DNA from: Cognatilysobacter claricitrinus
GTDB taxonomy: Bacteria > Pseudomonadota > Gammaproteobacteria > Xanthomonadales > Xanthomonadaceae
Direction: 5' to 3'
DNA: 17,708 nt
NCBI RefSeq assembly: GCF_045866565.1
Contig: NZ_BAAFZV010000006.1
Location: 1-17,708 of the forward strand
Positions 12,380 through 17,692 of the stretch are shown piece by piece. A program made the translations under genes and the position numbers. The notes beneath the pieces were generated by a model. It saw only the letters and a program-made list of their open reading frames with translations, did not search any database and had not been told where the DNA came from. The first letter of the stretch is position 1. Each line of letters begins with the position of its first letter.

Positions 12380-12754
12380 ATGAACAATCCGTATCGCTCC
12401 CCCGAAACCTTTCCGGCCGCGACGGCACCCGCGCCCTCTCTCGGGCTTGTCTTCGTCGGAATCGTACTGTCTGCATTTCCTGCCGTGGTGTCGTCACTTG
12501 TCGTCGGGCATTTTCGCGACGCACTCGCGGCGTTCGGGGCTGATCTTCCGGCTCTAACCAAACTTCTTTTCGAGCACCACAACTTGTTATGGGTGGTGCC
12601 CGCCGCCGTCGCAGCAATCGCGTTTCGTGGCCCGCCTCTCCGCCGTGCACGCTGGGCGCTCATCTTGGGCGTCATCAGCCTGTTCGTCCTCGTGCCGGCT
12701 TGCGTCATTGCGCTTTACCTGCCCATCTTTAAGCTCGGCGCCGTTGTAGGCTGA
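12380..12754 (+). CDS. Membrane protein, second of two duplicated cassettes (cassette 27)
   Basis: 124 aa; same three-segment layout and MNNPYRSPETFP leader as the cassette 19 product, from which it differs at about nine residues. Its attC is undamaged, so it is the better candidate for the parental form. The two copies are separated by seven unrelated cassettes, so this is a dispersed cassette duplication. TGA precedes R''; the tcATG start and the TGA stop regions pair in the 11-bp end complementarity. Confidence 0.82.
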   Translation: MNNPYRSPETFPAATAPAPSLGLVFVGIVLSAFPAVVSSLVVGHFRDALAAFGADLPALTKLLFEHHNLLWVVPAAVAAIAFRGPPLRRARWALILGVISLFVLVPACVIALYLPIFKLGAVVG

Positions 12755-12755
12755 G

Positions 12756-12815
12756 CGCTAACAATTCGTCCAAGCCGACGCCGCTTCGCGGCGCGGCTTA
12801 ACTCAGGTGTTAGGC
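12756..12815 (+). repeat. attC site 27
   Basis: R'' CGCTAAC, R' GTTAGGC, consensus core. Closes cassette 27 (12371-12809). Confidence 0.97.
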
Positions 12816-12820
12816 CTGCT

Positions 12821-12825
12821 GGGAG
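12821..12825 (+). promoter_or_regulatory. Ribosome binding site GGGAG of cassette 28
   Basis: Shine-Dalgarno with a 5-base spacer to ATG 12831. It rules out the longer frame from attC. Confidence 0.75.
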
Positions 12826-12830
12826 AGATC

Positions 12831-13238
12831 ATGGGTTGCTGGGCAGTAGATTCGTTCGGGAATGACACCGCAGCAGACTGGTTGGCGGAGTTCTTGGAGC
12901 GGAAAAACTTCGGCTTGGTCAGAGAAGCGATCGGAGAGGTTGTGGCCGCTGAGGGCTACATGGATGCGCCTTACGGAACTGAAGGCCTAGCCGCAATCGA
13001 AGTTCTCGCCGCCGCCCTCGGTCGTCCAACCGCCTCCGCCCAGGCACAGGAAGAGCTGATGGCATGGGTTTCGGCCGCAAAACCGGCGGTTGATCCGGAT
13101 TTGGTGCAGTGGGCGCTGAAAGCTCTGGATCGCATCTCGGGCACCGAGTCAGAGCTGCGAGATCTGTGGGAAGAAACAGAAGATTTCGCGGAGTGGCAAG
13201 AAGATGTGGCAAGCCTCCGTTCCCGGCTACAGGCCTAA
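12831..13238 (+). CDS. DUF4259 domain protein (cassette 28)
   Basis: A 135-aa acidic, helical protein. The N-terminus MGCWAVDSFGNDTAADWLAEF fits the DUF4259 signature (MGxWGxGxFDNDxAxDWLxxL), and the following pattern of short helices (LVREAIGEVVA, GLAAIEVLAAALG, DLVQWALKALDRI) and acidic end (DLWEETEDFAEWQEDVASL) matches that family in length and order. Function of the family is unknown; members are often found near immunity-like genes, but nothing here shows that. Own ribosome site; TAA in attC 28. Confidence 0.9.
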   Translation: MGCWAVDSFGNDTAADWLAEFLERKNFGLVREAIGEVVAAEGYMDAPYGTEGLAAIEVLAAALGRPTASAQAQEELMAWVSAAKPAVDPDLVQWALKALDRISGTESELRDLWEETEDFAEWQEDVASLRSRLQA

Positions 13239-13292
13239 CAATTCGTCCAAGCCGACGCCGCTTCGCGGCGCGGCTTAACTCAGGTGTTCGCC
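13233..13292 (+). repeat. attC site 28 (R' is GTTCGCC)
   Basis: R'' GCCTAAC, R' GTTCGCC. The R' tail comes from the following cassette 29 and departs from the GTTRRRY consensus at the fourth base. Closes cassette 28 (12810-13286). Confidence 0.96.
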
Positions 13293-13399
13293 TGCAGCAT
13301 CTCGTTCTGGTGGTTGGGTGACATGCACGCTGCTCTACCGTCTGCTGCCTCGGCTGTTTTCGCAGCAGCTTCGGAAATATCACGCTGCGCCTCGCTGCA

Positions 13400-13442
13400 T
13401 CTGGCGGAAGAAACGCGCTTGTAGTTTCTGGCGGCATCTCGC
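13400..13442 (+). repeat. Internal direct repeat of cassette 29, copy 1
   Basis: Matches 13509-13551 at 32 of 43 positions by hand count; each copy itself holds two CTGGCGG or CCGGCGG blocks. Confidence 0.6.
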
Positions 13443-13508
13443 CGCGCATCGCGACTGCCGGCCTTCGGTCCTGCTTCGGCCGCATCCAGCGGGGCGCTTC
13501 TTGTTGGG

Positions 13509-13551
13509 TCCGGCGGCAATTTCGCGCTTGGTGTATCCGGCGGCATCCCGC
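13509..13551 (+). repeat. Internal direct repeat of cassette 29, copy 2
   Basis: Second copy, offset by 109 bases, which is not a multiple of three. Confidence 0.6.
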
Positions 13552-13606
13552 AGCGCCCTTGCCTGTTCCTCGCCTTCGGTCGCACGGTGCTTTGCGGTAG
13601 GCTCGC

Positions 13607-13666
13607 GTCGAACTAGTCGTTCAACCCGACGCCGCTTCGCGGCGCGGGTCAACTCCGGTGTTAGGC
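13607..13666 (+). repeat. attC site 29, non-canonical R'' and covariant stem
   Basis: R'' GTCGAAC in place of xxCTAAC; R' GTTAGGC. The G before AAC pairs with the C of its own cassette start GTTCG. The outer stem is TTCAACCCG/CGGGTCAAC as in attC 21, and AACTCC replaces AACTCA. Closes cassette 29. Confidence 0.9.
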
Positions 13667-13670
13667 GCCT

Positions 13671-14150
13671 ATGGAAAGTAGCTTGCAGCCGATTGTTCGA
13701 CCCGCCCGCGCTGAAGATTCGGGCGCACTGTCGGAGCTGTTCGGCCAGCTCGGCTTTCCGTGCTCCCCCGAAGAGCTTGTGGAGCGCTTGGGGCTATTCG
13801 CGAATCTCGCACTTGTCGTAGCGCTCGAAGGCTCCGTGCGCGGCGTCATCACCCTTAACGTCATGCCCGTCCTGCATCGGCCAGCTCCGGTGGGTCGTAT
13901 CTCCGCCCTCGTGGTGGCAGCGAACCATCGCGGCCTCGGGCTAGGCCGTCTCCTGGTTGCGGCGGCGGAGTCGGAGCTGGCGCTGCGCGGTTGCGGTCTG
14001 GTCGAAGTCACCAGTAACGTGCAGCTCGAGCAAGCTCACGCGTTCTACAAGGCGGCCGGCTACGAGCTGACCAGCTACCGGTTCAAGAAAGAGCTTGGTG
14101 CGGCGCCTAACAATTCGTCCAAGCCGACGCCGCTTCGCGGCGCGGCTTAA
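13671..14150 (+). CDS. GNAT-family N-acetyltransferase with attC tail (cassette 30)
   Basis: A 159-aa protein with a GNAT fold. Seen: N-terminal IVRPARAEDSGALSELF (motif C/D-type beginning), central strand VGRISALVVAANHRGLGLGRLL with the acetyl-CoA pyrophosphate loop RGLGLG (about 87-92), and motif B ending HAFYKAAGYELTSYRFKKEL with Tyr126. Known: GNAT enzymes transfer acetyl from acetyl-CoA to amines of small molecules or proteins; the acceptor cannot be told. The native protein would end near KELGAA; the frame runs on through attC 30 and adds NNSSKPTPLRGAA. GNAT genes are common cassette cargo. ATG 13671 is 10 bases after the recombination point. Confidence 0.93.
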   Translation: MESSLQPIVRPARAEDSGALSELFGQLGFPCSPEELVERLGLFANLALVVALEGSVRGVITLNVMPVLHRPAPVGRISALVVAANHRGLGLGRLLVAAAESELALRGCGLVEVTSNVQLEQAHAFYKAAGYELTSYRFKKELGAAPNNSSKPTPLRGAA

Positions 14151-14164
14151 CTCAGGTGTTAGGC
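14105..14164 (+). repeat. attC site 30
   Basis: R'' GCCTAAC, R' GTTAGGC. Read in the tail-coding frame. Closes cassette 30 (13661-14158). Confidence 0.97.
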
Positions 14165-14170
14165 CCCGCA

Positions 14171-14191
14171 ATGGAGAACTTCGCGTCGTGA
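14171..14191 (+). CDS. Possible 6-residue leader ORF of cassette 31
   Basis: ATG GAG AAC TTC GCG TCG TGA; the TGA overlaps the GTG start of the downstream gene (GTGA). It lies 12 bases after the recombination point, at the spacing other cassette genes use, so it could be translated and couple the main gene. It may equally be chance. Confidence 0.25.
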   Translation: MENFAS

Positions 14192-14589
14192 AGAGGCCAC
14201 CGACACTTATCGCCGCGGTTTTGCTGCTTGCCGCAACTCACATCTACGGCATCACCGAGCTCGCCCAGGTCATTAGCACCGGCAACCTAGGCGTCGCGCC
14301 GATGCTGCCTTCTGCCGTCGCTGCGGTTGTCTATCTCGCCTTGCTCGGCCTCGTGGTCATGGTGTGGCTAGGTCGAGACTGGGCGCGCTTCATCTGCGCG
14401 GTGGCGGGCTTCCTTGCTGTGCTTACAAATGCTCCACACCTGGCGTCATTCGACGGCTCTGCCGTCATGTGGTTCTTCGCAAAGGCCGCCGCGGTCGCTC
14501 TGCTCTACGTACCGCCAACAAATCGGTGGTTCCGCTGGTCGGGGCCTAACAATTCGTCCAAGCCGACGCCGCTTCGCGGCGCGGCTTAA
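14188..14589 (+). CDS. Four-pass membrane protein with attC tail (cassette 31)
   Basis: A 133-aa product with membrane segments at about 6-25, 40-61, 65-82 and 92-110 and an aromatic/basic end (TNRWFRW) before the attC tail PNNSSKPTPLRGAA. The pattern (GRDWARFICAVAGFLAVL) resembles small four-helix membrane proteins with a WARxxxxxxxxL motif, without a nameable family. GTG 14188 is chosen because GGAG at 14173-14176 precedes it and the protein starts MKRPPTLIAAVLL; there is no in-frame ATG near. Confidence 0.72.
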   Translation: MKRPPTLIAAVLLLAATHIYGITELAQVISTGNLGVAPMLPSAVAAVVYLALLGLVVMVWLGRDWARFICAVAGFLAVLTNAPHLASFDGSAVMWFFAKAAAVALLYVPPTNRWFRWSGPNNSSKPTPLRGAA

Positions 14590-14603
14590 CTCAGGTGTTA
14601 GGC
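14544..14603 (+). repeat. attC site 31
   Basis: R'' GCCTAAC, R' GTTAGGC. Read in the tail-coding frame. Closes cassette 31 (14159-14597). Confidence 0.97.
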
Positions 14604-14607
14604 CCCT

Positions 14608-14946
14608 ATGCCAGAGCTTACGCACACGGAGTACGTCCAGTCCGTCCGCCGCGAGGCCGCAGAACTTGCTGCCCGCGTGTTGGCCGGAGAAGCGTGCATT
14701 CTTGAGTCCTCGCACCGCATGTACGGGCTGCTAGGCCGCGCCGAGCTACCCGAAACGGACCCGGTGGTCGAAACGTTCCGCCTGGTCTCCTCCGACATCG
14801 ATCGCTTGCCGGTTGGCTCCGTGCGGCAGCACTGGGCTCCGGAGGCGCTTGCCGAGCTGGAGCCTGCGTTAGCATCGGCAAAAGAATGGGCGCTGCCCAT
14901 GGTCCGGGAAGCGTGCGCAGATGTGGTGCAACGGTTCGGGGCCTAA
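14608..14946 (+). CDS. Small helical cytosolic hypothetical protein (cassette 32)
   Basis: A 112-aa protein, helical and acidic. Seen: REAAELAARVLAGEACILESSHRMYGLL, then FRLVSSDIDRLPVGSVRQHWAPEALAELEP and a C-terminal helix with Cys105. The D-x-LPVG-x-x-R-x-x-W motif looks like a feature of a widespread family of about 110-130 residues that I recognise by pattern but cannot name with confidence. No signal or membrane segment. ATG 14608 is 10 bases after the recombination point; TAA is in attC 32. Confidence 0.8.
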   Translation: MPELTHTEYVQSVRREAAELAARVLAGEACILESSHRMYGLLGRAELPETDPVVETFRLVSSDIDRLPVGSVRQHWAPEALAELEPALASAKEWALPMVREACADVVQRFGA

Positions 14947-15000
14947 CAATTCGTCCAAGCCGACGCCGCTTCGCGGCGCGGCTTAACTCAGGTGTTAGCG
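14941..15000 (+). repeat. attC site 32
   Basis: R'' GCCTAAC, R' GTTAGCG, consensus core. Closes cassette 32 (14598-14994). Confidence 0.97.
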
Positions 15001-15328
15001 CTCACACTGGGCAGCAAGATCGCCTCTTGAATTGCTCCCGGCGCCGCGTCACTTTTCGTCGTCGCCTGCTTGTCCGCACCACGGAAACACTGGCTCCCCG
15101 CCCGGCGCGATCCGGCGCAGCGTCGTCTGCTTCATCGCGCCGCCCGTCTCGGACCCATCATGAGCTCTCGGAGAGCGCACCTCGCATCGCTGGGCTTGCG
15201 GCAGGAACTCGCGTCCGGCTCTCGTGGCACACTTCGGCGTGCGAGATGGGCAAGCCGGTAACTCGGCGTGTGATCTCTAACAATTCGTCCAAGCCGACGC
15301 CGCTTCGCGGCGCGGCTTAACTCAGGTG
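14995..15328 (+). other. Cassette 33, no convincing gene; homologue of cassette 21
   Basis: The 287 bases before attC 33 match cassette 21 throughout with substitutions and small indels. Conserved blocks are the first 50 bases, a middle block (actctggctccccgcc or close) and the last 65 bases. Open frames end in attC but have Ser/Arg-rich composition and no start or ribosome site shared with cassette 21. Confidence 0.7.
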
Positions 15329-15334
15329 TTAGCC
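15275..15334 (+). repeat. attC site 33
   Basis: R'' CTCTAAC, R' GTTAGCC. R'' is the same as in attC 21 but the stem is the standard AAGCCG/CGGCTT type. Closes cassette 33. Confidence 0.96.
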
Positions 15335-15337
15335 CCC

Positions 15338-15694
15338 ATGACGCGAGCAATGCTGGCAGCCGCACTATTAGTCACAGGTTGCGCGTCGCAGCAGCCATTG
15401 CGGTTCGGCGATGACCTGGAAGCTCAATTCGGGCGAGAGGTGTCGGTTACAGGCGTCTTGTTGGTCTTGGACCGCTCTGCAGATCTCTGCCCTCCCGGAG
15501 TCACAGAAGACGTCGAAGGTTGCATCGGGCTCGTCGGCGGCAGCATCGCAAACCCGAGCATGGCTCCGCTCCATGCCAAGTGCGCCACGGTAAGAGGCAC
15601 TCTCGCGCCCCCACTGGCGACCCGCGAAGAGCGAGGCATCGGTCTCCGCGCCAGGATGCAAGTGGCAAGCGTGGTTCCCTGCCATGGGGGCTAA
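15338..15694 (+). CDS. Predicted lipoprotein (cassette 34)
   Basis: A 118-aa product: MTRAMLAAALLVTGC with lipobox LVTGC (Cys15, Ala at +2). The mature part has four Cys (51, 62, 82, 115) and strands REVSVTGVLLVLDRS, AKCATVRGTL and RARMQVASVVPC that suggest a small beta-barrel of OB-fold type; that is a guess. Start ATG lies 9 bases after the recombination point and is itself inside the 13-bp complementarity with the 3' end of the gene (CCCCCATG against CATGGGGG). TAA from attC 34. Confidence 0.8.
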   Translation: MTRAMLAAALLVTGCASQQPLRFGDDLEAQFGREVSVTGVLLVLDRSADLCPPGVTEDVEGCIGLVGGSIANPSMAPLHAKCATVRGTLAPPLATREERGIGLRARMQVASVVPCHGG

Positions 15695-15748
15695 CAATTC
15701 GTCCAAGCCGACGCCGCTTCGCGGCGCGGCTTAACTCAGGTGTTAGCC
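15689..15748 (+). repeat. attC site 34
   Basis: R'' GGCTAAC, R' GTTAGCC, consensus core. Closes cassette 34 (15329-15742). Confidence 0.97.
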
Positions 15749-15764
15749 CCTAGAGGCCGCATTC

Positions 15765-16484
15765 GTGCTCATCACGTATTTCGATGAAGTCAAGCACGCG
15801 GAGAAGCAGCCGTACTACTGGCTTGGCGGCATCACGGCGTCTGCTGAGGCCATCTGGAGTCTTGAAGATCAGGTTTCGTCCCTCTCAACGGAGGTCTTCG
15901 GTACTCCCAACCTCACCCGAGAGACGGAGTTTCACGCGGCAGACCTGTTCCACCGAAAGCGGAACTTCAAGAGCTGGGCGGACATCTCTAAGCGCCTAGA
16001 AGTCTTAAAGCGCCTGCTCGCCATCCTCGGCTCGGCCTCGGTAGGAAAAATCTATGTTCGGATCCAGCCGTCAAAGATGGTGGCCTCTGACATAGAACAG
16101 AAGGCCTTCACGTTCTTCACAGAGCGCGTCGAGCTGCACCTCCGGGCCGCGAAATCTCCCGGCATCCTCATAGGTGATCGAGAGAACGATCAGGTCTCGG
16201 GTACGTTCTCGGAAATCCTGTCTCGCTATCGGTCTTCCGGCACGCCCTATGCGTATGGCACGAAGCTCACACACCTAATCGATACGGTTCACTTCACAGA
16301 TTCGCACCACAGCCGGATGCTCCAGCTCGCAGACCTATACGTGTGGTCGCTGCAGTTTTGCGCTGGCGATAACACTGCATATCCTCGCTCGGAGCTCGCG
16401 GATTTCATCCGCAATGCCACTGATATCCTAAGTCCCAGCCGCTACAAGATCTGGCCAACTGAGCACTCGTGGATCCAGGTCTAG
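15765..16484 (+). CDS. DUF3800 domain protein (cassette 35)
   Basis: A 239-aa soluble protein with DUF3800 landmarks: N-terminal strand LITYFDE (Asp7, Glu8; usually YxDESG), TEFHAADLFHRKRNF (His57, Asp60), IGDREND (Asp138, Glu140), and the C-terminal VHFTDSHHSRMLQLADLYVWSL (Asp179, Asp190). The spaced acidic residues are thought to form an RNase H-like metal site; nuclease action is predicted for the family, not shown. Family members occur in defence islands and mobile elements. GTG 15765 follows AGAGG at 15752-15756 (8-base spacer). TAG before attC 35 falls in a CTAG that pairs with the CTAG in the leader. Confidence 0.92.
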   Translation: MLITYFDEVKHAEKQPYYWLGGITASAEAIWSLEDQVSSLSTEVFGTPNLTRETEFHAADLFHRKRNFKSWADISKRLEVLKRLLAILGSASVGKIYVRIQPSKMVASDIEQKAFTFFTERVELHLRAAKSPGILIGDRENDQVSGTFSEILSRYRSSGTPYAYGTKLTHLIDTVHFTDSHHSRMLQLADLYVWSLQFCAGDNTAYPRSELADFIRNATDILSPSRYKIWPTEHSWIQV

Positions 16485-16485
16485 G

Positions 16486-16545
16486 GGCTAACAATTCGTC
16501 CAAGCCGACGCCGCTTCGCGGCGCGGCTTAACTCAGGTGTTAGAG
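16486..16545 (+). repeat. attC site 35
   Basis: R'' GGCTAAC, R' GTTAGAG, consensus core. Closes cassette 35 (15743-16539). Confidence 0.97.
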
Positions 16546-16558
16546 CCCGCTAGCAGTC

Positions 16559-17029
16559 ATGTCGGATCTCAAAGAAGAGTGTGCCCGCCTGACATCTCTC
16601 GCGTCGCGCGGTGAGAACCCAAAGGCGCGTAAAGAACTGGAGTCGGCGCTCGCATCTAAGTGGGAAGGCGTACAGATCACTGGTGCACGAGCGCTGGTGC
16701 GCTGGGGCGACGACCGATCTCTAGAGCTTGTCAAAGCGCTCGTAGGCCGTCTTTCTAATGAGAGCCGCCGGACTTCCACGCTTTGGACTCTTTCACGTGT
16801 CCTAGGCCCGCACTTACATTCAGCAGATGCTGCTTGGGTCGTTGAGCTCTACCTGCACCGCTCCAATCGGCACGTCCGTGTCGCTCTCAAGAGCCTGTTC
16901 ATAAGCCTTCCGAAAGAAGACATCCGCGCTGCAGTGGAGCGATTGGTGGCCGGTGCTGGTGTAGACCCACGCCAGGCAAGTGAATTGCTACGTGAAATAG
17001 GATTTGGGGTATATGAGAGCGGGCTCTAA
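16559..17029 (+). CDS. HEAT-like helical repeat protein (cassette 36)
   Basis: A 156-aa soluble protein of repeated helix pairs: VQITGARALVRWGDDRSLELVKALVGRL, ESRRTSTLWTLSRVLGPHL, DAAWVVELYLHRSNRHVRVALKSLFISL and EDIRAAVERLVAGAG. The A-L-x-x-W/L-G-D-x-R pattern is that of HEAT/armadillo-type scaffolds, which bind proteins or nucleic acids; no partner is evident. N-terminal 30 residues form a charged helix. ATG 16559 follows a 19-base leader with no clear Shine-Dalgarno. TAA is in attC 36; ends pair over 13 bp. Confidence 0.78.
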   Translation: MSDLKEECARLTSLASRGENPKARKELESALASKWEGVQITGARALVRWGDDRSLELVKALVGRLSNESRRTSTLWTLSRVLGPHLHSADAAWVVELYLHRSNRHVRVALKSLFISLPKEDIRAAVERLVAGAGVDPRQASELLREIGFGVYESGL

Positions 17030-17083
17030 CAATTCGTCCAAGCCGACGCCGCTTCGCGGCGCGGCTTAACTCAGGTGTTAGGG
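17024..17083 (+). repeat. attC site 36
   Basis: R'' CTCTAAC, R' GTTAGGG. R'' matches its own cassette start GTTAGAG. Closes cassette 36 (16540-17077). Confidence 0.97.
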
Positions 17084-17086
17084 CTC

Positions 17087-17638
17087 ATGATGAGATTGCT
17101 TAGGCGCTTGCTGGCCCTCATCAGTCTTCTCGCCATTGCCGCTATCACGTCGGTTGCGATCTACGACGTTGCTGTAATTCGGCCAGCTGCGGCAAATGCG
17201 AGATCGCTCCTCGCAGCTGCTCCGCCCGAAGATCGCGATCCGCCATCTCTGATCCGCGATCTCGTTATGGCCGCACACAGGCGGGGCGAACCCTATCAGG
17301 AGCGCGCTGCTCGCCTAGTGTGCTGGCGCCTCACCGCGCACCATGCAAGGCCTGCGTCTCGTCTCCTTCGCGAGCTCCTCTGGGCAAAGTTGCTTCCGCG
17401 CCACCTCACCTCTGCTGAGCAGCTGGGTCTGTATGTCGCCCTGTCGTACAACGGGCATCGGTACGGCCTAAGCGAGCTGGCTCAGATTCGCTACGGAAAG
17501 CGACTCGATCAGCTCTCCGTCGCCCAGGCTGCTGAGGCGGTCGCGGTGCTTTGGGCGCCGGCCTACCTGGCGGCGCACCCGGACAGGCTAGCGAGCCGTC
17601 GTGACAAGCTGCTGGCTGCGGTGCAGCGTGAGCCCTAA
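17087..17638 (+). CDS. Membrane-anchored degenerate GT51 transglycosylase-like protein (cassette 37)
   Basis: A 183-aa protein with one N-terminal anchor (about 8-27). Residues 75-178 follow the second half of the glycosyltransferase 51 domain of penicillin-binding proteins: SRLLRELLWAKLLPRHLTSAEQLGLYV (usual RKxxExxLAxxLExxxSKxEILExYL), YNGHRYGLSELAQIRYGK (usual FGxGxYGxxxAAxxYFGK), LDQLSVAQAAEAVAVLWAP and HPDRLASRRDKLL. Missing: EDxxFxxHxG and the GGSTITQQ motif, although EDR at 48-50 may be a remnant; length is short. Catalysis is therefore doubtful; binding of lipid II or partner proteins is possible. ATG 17087 or 17090; TAA in attC 37. Confidence 0.78.
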   Translation: MMRLLRRLLALISLLAIAAITSVAIYDVAVIRPAAANARSLLAAAPPEDRDPPSLIRDLVMAAHRRGEPYQERAARLVCWRLTAHHARPASRLLRELLWAKLLPRHLTSAEQLGLYVALSYNGHRYGLSELAQIRYGKRLDQLSVAQAAEAVAVLWAPAYLAAHPDRLASRRDKLLAAVQREP

Positions 17639-17692
17639 CAATTCGTCCAAGCCGACGCCGCTTCGCGGCGCGGCTTAACTCAGGTGTTCGCC
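17633..17692 (+). repeat. attC site 37 (R' is GTTCGCC)
   Basis: R'' CCCTAAC, R' GTTCGCC, the tail of R' coming from cassette 38. Closes cassette 37 (17078-17686). Confidence 0.96.

Larger units (their letters stand above)
13287..13660 (+). other. Cassette 29, no convincing gene
   Basis: About 323 bases before the R'' of attC 29, CT-rich on the + strand (tctgctgcctcggctg). No forward frame has a credible start. A reverse frame over 13280-13585 is open (101 codons, Ala/Arg/Glu-rich, GTG start) but runs into attC and has no ribosome site. An imperfect 43-base direct repeat lies within it, out of frame between copies, which argues against coding. The first 22 bases recur, with one change, as the start of cassette 38. 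Confidence 0.6.

Noticed and set aside
449..17692. Regularly spaced identical repeats as a CRISPR array
   Set aside because: Repeats are 60 bp with internal stems and GTTAG ends, spacers are 250-850 bp and contain genes; this is an attC cassette array.
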